DNA from: Elymus sibiricus
Taxonomy: Eukaryota; Streptophyta; Magnoliopsida; Poales; Poaceae
Direction of reading: 5' to 3'
Assembly: GCA_039707655.1 (NCBI GenBank)
Contig: CM077672.1
Coordinates: 196,888,537-196,952,536 of the forward strand
DNA: 64,000 nt
The notes beneath the pieces are model-generated. The model saw nothing but the letters and a program-made list of their open reading frames with translations, was not told the origin of the DNA and made no database searches. The translations under genes and the position numbers were made by a program. Positions 1 through 12,056 of this stretch are shown here, piece after piece (the first letter of the stretch is position 1; each line of letters begins with the position of its first letter).

Positions 1-1981
1 ATGCAGTGTCAGTGATGACCTAATGCAATGCTACATGTCGCAGACGAAGCGGGAAAATATCTTTGATATTTTCCCAGCGTTTAGGCTGATTTCGGTAAAC
101 TGAACCGGAGGGGAAGGTTCCATGTTCAGATAGATAGGAGTGATGGTCAAGCATTTTGACCGCGTATTCGGATTCGTCTCGTTTTTCTGATCAACTTTCA
201 TGTAGAAAGTTTTTCGATCCGAGCTACGGTTGAATTTCTACCAATTTTCAAAGATTTAAACAGTTTTCTGAAATTTAAATCAATTTTGAAAATAACAGAA
301 AATAGCTTATTGCATCAGCATGATGTCACAGTGACGTCAGCAACCAACCCAACCGTTCCAGGTCAAACCTGACGGCTGGGACCCACCTGTCATACACAGT
401 GGGTTTAACATTGCTTAATTTTAACTAAACTGGAGTTAATTAGGGAGGTGGGCCCACACGTCAGTTTACTTAGTTTAGTTAACGGAGGGGGGCCCACACG
501 TCAGTGGCAGTAGCTGCCACGTCAGCGAGGTTGACCTGGTCAACTAGGCCCGCGGGACCCAGCTGCCAGTGACCCAGGCACGGCCACGTGGGCGCCACGT
601 CGGCGCCGGTGCCGGAATCGCTCCGATGAGCCGCGAACGCGGCGGCGCGCGTCGGAGATGCTCGGGTTTTTGCCACAGGGGACCAAATCGAGCGCCGCGA
701 CGCGCGTTCGAACGAGTGGAGCAGCGCGCATCCAACGCCGGCGGTCACGCGAGCTGGGGTGGCCTAAAACTATGGCGGCGATGACCGGAGTGGCGCCGGA
801 GTTCGGGTGTCAGTGAACATGGTGAGACAGCACGCGGCAGCTTGAGCTAAAGGGGTGGGGGTAATCTACGCGTGCGTGCGAGCTCGATGGACATGGTTGC
901 GCGGGCATGAGGTCACCGGAACATGGCCGGCGATGAGCTCGTGCGGCGGCGAGTTCGGCCTCGGTGGTTCTATGGCCTAGAGCTCGCGGATGACCAAGAG
1001 AAGAGAGGGGAAAGACGGATGCTCACTGTGGGGACGCACGGTGGTCCGGTGGAGGTTTAGTAGCGCCGAGACGAGGCGGATCGAAGACGGCGGACGGCGG
1101 TGCCCGACGGGAAGGAGAAGCTCGATGCGGCGGATGTGGAGGCGCCCGGCTCGAATGGATGGCTCCAGCCGTCGTGGTCGAGCGAGGCGGAGCTCGTTGA
1201 CACGGAGAGGCATCGAGGAGGGCTCGGCGGCCACGGTGGTGCAATGGCACGGCGGTGGGAGCGCTCGGGTGAGCTCCCGAACGAGAGGGAGAGAGCGCGG
1301 GGAGGAAGGAGGAGTGGCGCGGCGTCCAGGGGGATGCAGGGGTTCGCCCTTATCGCCTCGCTCACCTACTCCGGCGTCGTGGCAGCCAACGGCCGGAGCC
1401 GCGCGAGCTCGGCCATGGGCGCGCCGACACCGCGGTAGGAGCGGGTGGGAGAAGGCCCTGGTGGGCTGGGCCAGGTACTGTAGCAACAGGCCGGTAAGTG
1501 CACAGGTGAGTTTCTCCTTTTTCTTTTCTGTTTTCTCTATTAATTAATAGCAGAGATAGAAAAGGTTCTAATTGGGCCACCTAATGATTTGAGAAAAATG
1601 TGGAACTAGGCCACAAAAATCTCTTGTATTATTTGGCACTGCCACAATTATTTTGGGGAGAAATTTGAATCCACTTGGAATTTTCAAAAATGAATTTGCA
1701 TTTTAAATTGCTGTTTAAGCACTGTTTGAAATGCTAGAGCTCATTTTAGCAAATAGGTGATGTTGTTTTCCTGAACAATAAAATGTTTTGGAATATTTGC
1801 TAATTGATGAACATTTTTGCAGCAATTTTTTAGCAACTTCAAATTTCACTTATGAATTGAATTGAATTTTGTGGAGGAATTTGAAATGAGATATGAATTC
1901 ACTGTGATCAAGCATTGCATTTCAACTTGGCTTAGCATTAACATGATGATCACTGAAGCTCATTTACATAGGGGTGTTACA
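1..1981 (-). mobile_element. 3' LTR (partial) of Tekay/Del-type Gypsy element
   Basis: This stretch matches 9,960-11,964 base for base with scattered differences and a few indels. One indel lies near 440-480, where the right copy has roughly 40 extra bases; another lies near 1,445. It ends ...GGGGTGTTACA; read on the minus strand the LTR therefore begins TGTAACACCCC. The window opens inside the LTR, so its outer part and the left target duplication are not visible. The GC-rich half (550-1,450) opens several long reading frames on both strands, but they are shared by both LTRs and none resembles a protein. Confidence 0.93.
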
Positions 1982-1998
1982 ATTCTCGTCCTCTAAAA
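1982..1998 (-). other. polypurine tract next to the 3' LTR
   Basis: On the minus strand the purine-rich run AGAGGACGAGAAT directly precedes the LTR start TGTAACACC. This is the expected place and composition of the plus-strand primer of an LTR retrotransposon. Confidence 0.6.
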
Positions 1999-2018
1999 GA
2001 AATTCTCGTCCCGAGAAT

Positions 2019-5000
2019 TCAGGAGGTAGAAGGAAAAAGGTCGGGGTATTCCTCGCGAAGACGATCCTCGCGTTCCCAAGTGGCTTCATCCTCAGTATGG
2101 TTCGACCACTGCACCTTTAGGAACTTGGTTGTCTTTTGGCGGGTCTGACGTTCAGCTTGATCGAGAATGCGGATGGGATGCTCTTTATAAGATAGATCAT
2201 CTTGCAAATCAAGCATTTCATGATCCACTGCTCGGTGCGGAGATTCCTTGAAGCAACGGCGAAGTTGCGACACATGGAAGACGTCGTGGATGTGAGAGAA
2301 TTGCGGCGGCAACTCCAATTTATTAGCCACATGTCCACGTCTGGCGAGAATGTGAAAGGGGCCGATGTAGCGAGGAGCTAACTTGCCCTTGATCCCGAAG
2401 CGATGAGTGCCCTTCATAGGAGTGACACGCAGATAAGCTTGCTCACCAGGTTGATAGATCGATCCCCAGTGTTTACGATCATAATTGCTCTTCTGGCGAG
2501 ACTGAGCAGCTTTGAGATTTTCCCGAACAATACGGACTTGCTCTTCAGCGTGTTGGATAATATCCGGACCAATGAGCGGCCGTTCCCCAGTTTCTGACTA
2601 ATTCAGAGGAGTTCGACACTTACGTCCATGAAGAACCTCGAAGGGGGCCATTTTCAAGCTTGCTTGCTAGCTGTTGTTGTAAGAGAATTCGGCATACGGC
2701 AGAGATTCTTCACACTTCTTGCCAAATGATATAACACAAGCACGCAACATATCTTCAAGCACTTGATTAACTCGTTCAACTTGGCCTTGGGACTGGGGGT
2801 GATAAGCTGAACTCCAGGTAATATGAGTTCCCATAGCTTCTTGGAATTTTGCCCAGAAGTGTGAGGTGAAGAGGCTACCACGGTCTGAACTGATCTCCTT
2901 CGGAATACCGTGGAGTGATACAATTCTGGAGATATATAATTCTGCTAACTGACTAGCAGTGATCGTCTCCTTGACTGGCAAAAAGTGTGCAACTTTGGAG
3001 AGTTGATCAATGACGACAAGAATAGCATCATGACCCTTTTGTGATCTGGGAAGACCAGTGATAAGATCCATTTGCACTTTGTCCCATTTCCACTCAGGAA
3101 TAGGGAGCGGTTGCAGAATTCCAGCAGGCTTCTGATGTTCTGCTTTAACGCGATGGCAAACGTCACATTCAGCAACATATCGAGAAATATCCTGCTTCAT
3201 TCTATACCACCAGTACCTTTGACGGAGATCTCGATACATCTTAGTGCTACTTGGATGAATAGACAGTGGTGTATCATGAGCCTCCTTCATAACCTTGTCG
3301 GTCATAAGCTCGAACCGAGGTACCACAATGCGGTCTCTGAAATACAAGGTTCCGTCTTGAGCAAGCGAGAAATCCCTGTACTTTTCAAGGTGAAGATCCC
3401 TTTTCATCAGATCAACTTCAGCATCTTTTGCTTGCGCACGCTTAACAGCGTTCTCAAGATCTGGCTGTATAACAAGGGTATTAAGAGAACCCTGTGGAAC
3501 AATGTGAAGGTTCAACTTGCGTAGTTCTTCATACACATGAGGTTGAGCTCGCTGAACCATGAGGTTGTTGCAATAGGACTTGCGGCTGAAGGCATCGGCC
3601 ATTACATTAGCTTTGCCAGGGGTATATGAAATACCACAGTCATAGTCCGTAATAGTTTCCAACCATCGTTGTTGGCGGAGATTGAGATCCGGTTGAGTAA
3701 ATAAATACTTCAGACATTGATGATCAGTATAAATCTCACATCGGTTACCGAGAAGGTAATGTCGCCACAGCTTCAATGCATAAATCACTGTAGCAAGTTC
3801 AAGATCATGCACTGGGTAAGTCTCTTCGTGAGGACGCAACTGTCGTGAGGCATAAGCAATTACTCTTCGTTCCTGCATTAGGACACAGCCTAACCCTTGA
3901 CGAGAGGCGTCGCAATATATGACGAATTCCTTGCGAGAATCCGGAGGAGCAAGCACTGGTGCAGAGGTCAGCTTGTCCTAGAGGGTCTAGAAACTTTCCT
4001 GACACTTGTCTGTCCACTCAAACTTAACACCTTTGTGAAGCAGATTAGTCAGAGGCTTGGCAATCTTTGAGAAGTTCTCGACGAATCGACGGCAATAGCT
4101 TGCGAGACCGAGAAAACTCCTGACTTGCTTGACATTCTTCGGGGAAGTCCAGTCAAGAATAGCCTAAACTCGTTCTGGGTTAACAGCAATACCATCCTTG
4201 GAAATCACATGTCCAAGGTAGGTTACTTCAGATAACCAGAATTCGCACTTGGAATACTTGGCATATAACTGGTGCTCTCGAAGCTTTTCCAGAACAAGAC
4301 GGAGATGTTCAGCATGTTCTTCCTTATTCTTGGAAAATACCAGAATATCATCCAGATAAACCACGATGAACTTGTCGAGGTAATCCATGAAGATATAATT
4401 CATCAGATGGGAGAACATTGCTGGAGCATTGGTTAAGCCGAAAGACATGATAGTGTACTCATAAGAGCCATATCGAGTTACAAAGGCAGTCTTGGGAATA
4501 TCCTCTTCGCAGACGCGGATCTGATGATAACCCAACCTCAAGTCGAGTTTAGAGAACACTGATGATTCAGCAAGTTGATCATACAGGTCATTGATCCGAG
4601 GAAGTGGATACTTGTTTTGAATGGTTGCCTGATTGATAGGTCGGTAATCTTGGACCAATCGGTTTGTACCATCTTTCTTCTTGACAAAGAGAGAAGGTGC
4701 TCCCCAGGCAGAGGAACTTGGGCGAATGAAACCCTTGCAAAGTGATTTGTCAATTTCCTCCTTAAGCTCAAGAAGCTCATGTGGAGGCATCTTGTAGGGA
4801 CGCTTCGCAATAGGAGTTGTACCTGGTTTTAGGTCGATGACAAATTCGACAGCCCTAGCAGGGGGTACTCCTGGAAGTTCTTCCGGAAAGACATCTTGGA
4901 AGTCGCGAACGACTGGAACGTTTTCGATCCCCTCAAGAGGTGAAGCGTTCAACACATTCAGTGCATAAATCTGAGACTCGGCACTTTGAACAACATGAGC

Positions 5001-6449
5001 ATGGTAATTTACTAGCTCATCTGATGGGTGCAGGAGGTGTACGTCTTTAGTGGCACAATTGATCAAGGCGTAGTGAGCCTTCAACCAATCCACTCCCAGA
5101 ATGAGGTTAATTTCGGAAGACTTCAAAATAATGGGAAAAGCACGAAACTCCAACCCTTCAATATCAATGGTGACATCGGGGCTGAACATAGAGGCTTGGC
5201 ATTGGCCCGCGGGAGTGTTTACCGCTAACGGATGGTGCAATTTTTCATATGTAAAGCCATGCATGAATGCAAACTCTTCTGATATGAAAGAATGCGATGC
5301 CCCAGAATCAAATAAAACAGATGCTGGTACGGAATTAACAAGAAGAGTACCCATCATAGTTTCTGGTTGATCCTGAGCTTCAGCCATGTTGACATGATAT
5401 GCCTGCCCACGGCCATATGAAGGTCTGGCATTATTGTTGCGAGGCTGATTAATACCATGGCCATTTCCACGGCCAGCAGGAGGAAGCACAAGCTGATTCT
5501 GACTCTGTGAGCAGTCTCTGGCACGGTGACCTGGATGGCCACACTTGAAACAGAGTCCATTGTCGGGACGGGGAGCAGGAGCTCGTGGCATTGGATCTTG
5601 AGGTCTGAACTGCCTTGGAGGCGGAGGAGGCATACGTGGTGCAGCATATGACGGCCTCCGAACAGGTACAGCTGGACGGTACATGCTTTGAGGGATCCAA
5701 ATGCGGCGCTTCTGGGAAGATGAGCCCGAAGATGAGCCTGCTTCACGGGTGCGCTTGAGAGCGTCCTTGTTATCCTTGATACCAGTCTCAACCTGTATAG
5801 CCTTGTTCACCAAGGTGGTGAAGTCAGCAAAGTCATGGACTAGGAGTGCCATCTTGATTTCAGGGTTGAGCCCTTCACGGAACGTTTCCTGTCTGCGGGC
5901 GTCAGTAGCAATGTCCTCCTCAGCATAGCGAGATAATTCTAGAAATTTCCGCTGATAAGCTTCCACGGACTTGTTCCCCTGAGTGAGATTACGGAACTCA
6001 CGCTTCTTCCGGTCCATAACTCCTTGTGGAATGTAACGGGCACGGAAAGCAGCCTTGAACTCCACCCAGGTGATGATTGTTCCAGCAGCTAAGGTTTGCC
6101 TGTGAGTATCCCACCATTGGGCTGCTGGTCCCTTCAAGAAGTATGAGGCGAAAGTGACATAACTGGCAGGGGCCACAATCGCAGACTCCATCTCAAAGGT
6201 GATGTCACGGAGCCAGTCATCAGCATCTAGCGGCTGAACTGAGTTGCGGAAAATGGTTGGGTTTAGATGCACAAACTCTTGCAAAGTGATTGCGGCTGGC
6301 TGCTGGTTGGCATTGGGGCGGGGAAACTGATCCATCAGCCCTTGCATAAACTGGCGGTGCATTTCAAATTGTTGCATCATCGCAGCCATATAGTCGGGCG
6401 GTGGTGGATTGTTGTCACCACGGCCACGACCTGTGGGTCTAACCATCAT
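2019..6449 (-). pseudogene. gag-pol polyprotein, Tekay/Del chromovirus, five in-frame TAG stops
   Basis: One frame runs 1,476 codons without a frameshift. In order it shows: a retrotransposon gag domain; a CX2CX4HX4C zinc knuckle (residues 300-313, 5,511-5,552); an aspartic protease with DSGAS (about residue 381); reverse transcriptase with YLDD (698-701, near 4,350); RNase H (about 3,950-3,600); integrase with an HHCC finger and SDRG/GQVER core motifs (about 3,300-2,700); and a C-terminal chromodomain (2,019-2,230). The chromodomain and domain order place it in the chromovirus branch of Ty3/Gypsy. TAG codons at 4,164, 3,987, 3,978, 2,667 and 2,598 (plus-strand left edges) replace expected Q, K, Y or W codons, so the product cannot be made intact. 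The true stop is TGA at 2,019. Gag begins with [11 protein letters not shown]; start chosen at the first Met after the upstream gap. Confidence 0.93.
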
Positions 6450-6696
6450 GCTAAAAATTCAATAGGGGGTAGTTTAGCAACGAGCATTTGCAGAAGTATG
6501 GATTCATTCATGAAGTAACATGCACAGCAAAAGGAAGTGCAATAGATACATCAACATAGTCAACAAGACATACAGATCCATACATAGGTTCGGTTACAAG
6601 CCAGCATTACAACAGCGAAAAGGAAAGCTAGACATCTAGGCGGCACGCAGGCACGTGGTGGAGGGATACAACAATGCGACATAGCGATATGCTACA

Positions 6697-7449
6697 TCAA
6701 CGTCGGAGAAAACCACTGAAGCTAGGCAGCTGCAGGTGACGACGCAGGGTACCCTCGATGTAAGGATCCTGCGCTCCGTGAACACTCTGGTGCACAATCT
6801 GGTCCCAAACTGGAAGAAGATGACCACGTGGAGGGGTAAGACCTCCAACAGCAGGCCACTCAAGACCTGGTGGCAACTCCGTCCTGTGCGGGTAAAGAAT
6901 GTACTCTGGGTGCATCCGTGCACTGACTGCGGGTAGCAACTGTGTCAGAGCGTCGTAAAGACGAGCACGAGTGGCGTGCAACTCGACAGCAAGAGCTCGA
7001 GCAATGCGGTCCAGAGCCTGAGTGTACTGTACCAAAACCTGCGGGTCATAACAACGCGACACGTAGGGAGTACAGACAGCAGGGTAATATCCAGTCTCAT
7101 CCCCAGCAGGAGCATACGGGATGTATCTGAAAGCAGTCTCCTCCAAGCGACTGTTGTGCTCTCCACGGAGACGGGCAATAGCAGTATAGGCAGCATCATG
7201 GACGGCCATATCAACAGTCACTCCAACACCAGGAAAGGTGTGCAACTCAGTGATGGAGATGTCCTGTCGATCAAAGATGCGAACCACAGCATGGTACTGC
7301 TCCTGGTTGAACTCGCGGTAGTCCTCGTAAACTGTGTACTCGGGATACCAGCGATATCCCAGCCTGGTCAGAAGATCGACCAAAATGGTCGGAAACCCAG
7401 TCGCATCAACAGCCATGGTCTGGCGTACTAGCTGTCTTGCGGGACGCAT
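6697..7449 (-). CDS. extra ORF between 5' LTR and gag of the Tekay-type element (unknown function)
   Basis: An open frame of 250 aa (265 if the Met at 7,494 is used) lies in sense orientation between the primer site and gag. I prefer the start MRPARQLVRQT at 7,449. The protein is soluble-looking, rich in Tyr, Arg and His in the first half and Leu/Pro in the second, with no membrane segment, zinc finger or protease motif that I can see. It has no stop although gag-pol downstream has five, which suggests either constraint or a lucky survival. Some plant Gypsy elements (RIRE2, Ogre, Grande) are known to carry additional ORFs outside gag-pol; I cannot match this one to any of them. The 247 bases between it and gag hold no further gene. 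Confidence 0.55.
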   Translation of the reverse strand: MRPARQLVRQTMAVDATGFPTILVDLLTRLGYRWYPEYTVYEDYREFNQEQYHAVVRIFDRQDISITELHTFPGVGVTVDMAVHDAAYTAIARLRGEHNSRLEETAFRYIPYAPAGDETGYYPAVCTPYVSRCYDPQVLVQYTQALDRIARALAVELHATRARLYDALTQLLPAVSARMHPEYILYPHRTELPPGLEWPAVGGLTPPRGHLLPVWDQIVHQSVHGAQDPYIEGTLRRHLQLPSFSGFLRR

Positions 7450-7827
7450 CTGAAACAAGGAGTGCAAGATGTCAAATGACAGTGTGAGAAACATATGATA
7501 ACTTGGAAAGAAAAGGTTAAACAGACCAATGGAAAGGAAAAGGTGATTATCCGATTAGTCTGACCAAAGGAAAGGATTAGTTGCAGACAATCCAACTCTC
7601 CGGGTGAATCTGATTACGAGAACCTAATGTCAGAGTTAGCAAAACCATTTAACCTGAAAAGAAGAGAAATCAGAGTCCCAGAGTATGGAAGAGGAATAAA
7701 AGATCCTAATACCACCCATTGGCGACGTGGGCTCGTAACCCACACAGCCATGTTAGTAAAATCATTTTTCAAGAACTAGACTCAACTTCGGCCAAGGAGT
7801 TGGAAAGGGGGATCTGACAGGTAGTCG
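7450..7827 (-). other. 5' leader of the Tekay-type element
   Basis: Untranslated leader between the primer site and the extra ORF. It has no recognisable gene. A packaging signal would be expected here but none can be pointed to. Confidence 0.5.
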
Positions 7828-7839
7828 GCTCTGATACCA
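7828..7839 (-). other. primer binding site (initiator Met-tRNA type)
   Basis: Minus-strand TGGTATCAGAGC, complementary to the 3' end of plant initiator tRNA-Met, lies three bases inside the LTR edge (LTR end ...GGGGGCGTCACA). It fixes the element's orientation and the inner edge of its 5' LTR. Confidence 0.93.
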
Positions 7840-7842
7840 ACT

Positions 7843-10800
7843 TGTGACGCCCCCGACTTAATCATGCACTAATCATACACGCAAATGCACATGATCAAGC
7901 CTAAGGACTCACTTGAAGATATCACAACACAACTCTAAACACAAATAAAAGTCATACAAGCTTTATATTACAAGCCAGGGGCCTCGAGGGCTCGAATACA
8001 TAAGCTCGATGTCATACAAGCATCAGCGGAAGCATTAGATATCTGAGTACAGAGATAAAGTTAAACAGATAGGCCTTTAAGAAGGCGGGGCAAAATAAAA
8101 ACACTGGATCAAAAGGCGCATGCCTCTTGCCTGGGTGCCTCCTATCTACTCCTGGTCGTCGGAGGGCTCCTCATAGTAGTAGTATCCGCCAGAGGGGTAG
8201 TAGTGGTAGTAGTCGTCGACTGGGGCAGCGGGCTCCGGGGCTCCGTCATCTGGTCGTAACATTCGGGTATATGGGAAAAAGGGGAAGCAAAGCAACCGTG
8301 AGTACTCATCCAAAGTACTCAGCAAGACTTACATCAGAACTAGTCTAGTTATGCAACATTATCAAAGGAAGGTTGTATATGTGGACTTGACTGCAGAAAT
8401 GCCAGAATAGAGGGGAAGGTCTAGCCTATCGAAGACTAGCATCTTCAGCGTCTTGCAGCATAAGAAGAGTGCAGATTGGTACATAAATATAGTAGCAACA
8501 AGTATAAGGAACCACGCTCAGAGATCCTTCCTCGACTCCCTGCGAGAAAGCGATCCCGGAGCCAATATATTTAACCCATTTCTAGTTGTAGAAGATCGGG
8601 ATACTTTCCGAGCGTCCTGTTACCGTGGACACGGCTATTCGAAAAGATATACTTCCCTGCAGGGGTGCACCAACTTACCCAACATGCTCGATTAACTCTG
8701 GCCGAACACACTTGCTCGGTCCATGCCCGGCCTCGGCTGATCGACACGTCGTAGCCCTACCTAGGCTCAACAGAGAGGCCAGCATGCCGGTCTACATCCT
8801 AAGCACTCAGGGATCTTGGGCCCATCGCCCTTTGCACACCTGCGCGTTGCGAACGCGTCCGGTGAGCAGTCCTAGCCCCCTTAATACAAGTGCAGGCTTT
8901 CCCAGACCAACCCGGCGTGCGCCGCTCAACTGCTGACGTCTGAAGAGCTTCGGCTGATACATATGACGCCGAGTACCCATATTATTCCCATGTGCTGGTT
9001 AGCGCGAAAAGGCCAGAGGCCTACTCAGATTACATATCCAAACCCATTAGTGCGTTTGGAGCGCGCGGAAACAAGTAGAGACTCACGATCCTGTGACCCC
9101 GTCGCCCCATCTTGTGGACTTACGGCAAGGGCTAAGAATGCCCGGCCGTGCCACGTATTCATCTCTCGGGTACCCTCTTGGTCAACCCGATACTACATCT
9201 CTCGTGGGTACCCCTCGGGGCCGACCCGACTTTATCCAGGTATTTGTAATAAAGTTCAAGTATCCGTGTGTCCATAACATCAAGCAACAATCCGAGGAAT
9301 CACCCTCGTTGGATTCCCACTCGATGTATCCGTCAAGGTGAACCCAGAGGAATCACCCTCAGCGGTATTCACACTTACGGAGTTGCACGACAGAAGCTTT
9401 ATCGGTGGTGGTGAAAGAGGAATCACCCTCGGTAACCCACAACCAACTAGCTGTACTACAGAGGCATCATCGGGAGTGAGATAAGAGGTATCACCCTCGG
9501 CACTCGATGTTAGCTCTGCAGAGTCGAGCAACTTAGGGGTGTGTGTGGTGATGTGCTGGTCTCAGCCCGTCGATCACATCGAACGGGGCACAAGTAAGTA
9601 AGCGGGGCAATTAAGAGCAAGGAAGAGGGGCCACAGATGGTTTACTGCCAACCTATACTAAGCATTTTGGATATCAGGTAAAGTATCAAAAGCAGTTACA
9701 AGAACAGGCTATGCATCAGAATAGGATAAACCAGTAGCAGTAGCAAATTCTAGTGCAAGCAGGAGGGAGAAAGAATAGGTGATATAGGCATGCGTCAAGG
9801 GGGTTTGCTTGCCTGGAAGCTCTGCTGCAAAGGAGGGGTCGTCAGTGGTGTCGTCGGTCTCCGGAGCTGCGTCGGTCTCGGGGTCTAACGAGGAAGAAGA
9901 GGGGGAAGAAACAATAAATAAAGGCAGATAAATGCAACACATATGCATGGCATGGCAGTATGCAGTGTTAGTGATGACCTAATGCAATGCTACATGTCGC
10001 AGACGAAGCGGGAAAATATCTGGGATATTTTCCCGGCGTTTAGGCGGATTTCGGTAAACTGAACCGGAGGGGAAGGTTCCATGTTCACATAGATAGGAGT
10101 GATGGTCAAGCATTTTGACCGCGTATTCGCATTCGTCTCATTTTTCTGATCAACTTTCATGTAGAAAGTTTTTCGATCCGAGCTACGGTTGAATTTCTAT
10201 GAATTTTCAAAGATTTAAACAGTATTCTGAAATTTAAATCAATTTTGAAAGTAACAAAAAATAGCTTATTGCATCAGCATGATGTCACAGTGATGTCAGC
10301 AGCAAACCAAGCCGTTCCAGGTCAAACTTGACGGCTGGGTCCCACCTGTCATACACAGTGGGTTTAACATTGCTTAATTTTAACTAAACCGGAGTTAATT
10401 AGGGAGGCGGCCCCACTGTCAGTGACTAATTAATTTAACAAATTAAGTTTTAATTAAAAACGGTTTATTTAGTTTAGTGAACGGAGGGGGGCCCACACGT
10501 CAGTGGCAGTAGCTGCCACGTCAGCGAGGTTGACCTGGTCAACTGGGCTCGCGGGACCCAGCTGCCAGTGACCCAGGCACGGCCACGTGGGCGCCACGTC
10601 GGCGCCGGCGCCGGAATCGCTCCGGCGAGCCGCGAACGCAGCGGCGCGCATCGGAGATGCTCGGGTTTTCGCCACAGGGGACCAAATCGAGCGCCGCGAC
10701 GCGCGTTCGAACGAGTGGAGCAGCGCGCATCCAACGCCGGCGGTCACGCGAGCTGGGGTGGCCTAAAACTACGGCGGCGATGACCGGAGCGGCGCCGGAG

Positions 10801-11964
10801 TTCGGGTGTCAGTGAACACGGCGAGGCAGCACGCGGTAGCTCGAGCTAAAGGGGTGGGGGTGATCTACGCGTGCGTGCGAGCTCGATGGACATGGTTGCG
10901 CAGGCATGCGGTCATCGGAACATGGCCGGCGATGAGCTCGTGCGGCGGCGAGTTCAGCCTCGGTGGTTCTATGGCCTAGAGCTCGCGGATGACCAAGAGA
11001 AGAGAGGGGAAAGACGGATGCTCACTGTGGGGACGCACGGTGGTCCGGTGGAGGTTTAGTAGCGCCGAGACGAGGCGGATCAAAGACGGCAGACGGCGGT
11101 GCCCGACGGGAAGGAGAAGCTCGATGCGGCGGATGTGGAGGCGCCCAGCTCGAATGGATGTTTCCAGCCGTCGTGGTCGAGCGAGGCGGAGCTCGTTGAC
11201 ACGGAGAGGCATCGAGGAGGGCTCGGCGGCCACGGTGGTGCAACGGTTCGGCGGTGGGAGCGCTCGGGTGAGCTCCCGAATGAGAGGGAGAGAGCGCGGG
11301 GAGGAAGGAGGAGTGGCGCGGCATCCAGGGGGATGCAGGGCTTCGCCCTTATCGCCTCACTCACCTACTCCGGCGTCGTGGCAGCCAACGGCCGGAGCCA
11401 CGTGAGCTCGGCCATGGGCGTGCCGACACCGCGGCGGGAGCAGGTGGGCTGGGCCAGGTACTGTAGCAACAGGCCGGTAAGTGCACAGGTGAGTTTCTCC
11501 TTTTTCTTTTCTGTTTTCTCTATTAATTAATAGCAGAGATAGAAAAGGTTTTAATTGGGCCATGTAATGATTTGAGAAAAATGTGGAACTAGGCCACAAA
11601 AATCTCTTGCATTATTTGGCACTGCCACAATTATTTTGGGGAGAAATTTGAATCCACTTGGAATTTTCATAAATGAATTTGCATTTTAAATTGCTGTTTA
11701 AGCAATGTTTGAAATGCTAGAGCTCATTTTAGCAAATCGGTGATGTTGTTTTCCTGAACAATAAAATGTTTTGGAATATTTGCTAATTGATGAACATTTT
11801 TGCAGCAATTTTTGAGCAACTTCAAATTTCACTTATGAATTGAATTGAATTTTGTGGAGGAATTTGAAATGAGATATGAATTCACTATGATCAAGCATTG
11901 CATTTCAACTTGGCTTAGCATTAACATGATGATCACTGAAGCTCATTTACATAGGGGTGTTACA
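7843..11964 (-). mobile_element. 5' LTR (complete, 4.1 kb) of Tekay/Del-type Gypsy element
   Basis: Plus-strand edges are TGTGACGCCC (7,843) and GGGGTGTTACA (11,964), i.e. TG...CA. The LTR is 4,122 bp, long even for Del/Tekay elements. The outer half is a duplicate of 1-1,981. The five bases after it, CCTTG (11,965-11,969), are the expected right copy of the target duplication; the left copy lies outside the window. The target is the 3' part of a Fatima-type LTR. No coding region is supported inside the LTR. Confidence 0.93.
9294..9499. repeat. four copies of GAGGAATCACCCTCG inside the LTR
   Basis: Copies begin at 9,294, 9,347, 9,417 and 9,485 (the last has T for one A, the second ends in A). 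Spacing is 53, 70 and 68 bases. Each unit is a small inverted repeat, GAGG/CCTC. Only the motif is conserved, not the spacers, which argues against simple tandem duplication. Confidence 0.8.
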
Positions 11965-12056
11965 CCTTGGTTCTTAACTGAGGGAAATACTTATCTCTAC
12001 TGTACTGCATCATCCTCTCCTCTTCGGGGAAATACCAACATAGACTACAAGTAGCA
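11965..12056 (+). mobile_element. 3' tail of a Fatima-type LTR
   Basis: The sequence CCTTGGTTC...AACTGAGGGAAATAC...CAAGTAGCA is nearly identical to the last ~90 bases of the LTRs ending at 57,571 and 62,523. It ends in TAGCA exactly where the related LTRs end, after which the underlying element resumes. The rest of this LTR lies beyond the Tekay-type insertion, left of the window. It may be a solo LTR or the 3' LTR of a full element; this cannot be decided here. Confidence 0.85.

Noticed and set aside
977..1547. Long open frames on both strands in the LTR (also at 10,976-11,530)
   Set aside because: They are produced by GC-rich LTR sequence, occur in both LTRs with changes at all codon positions, and resemble no protein.
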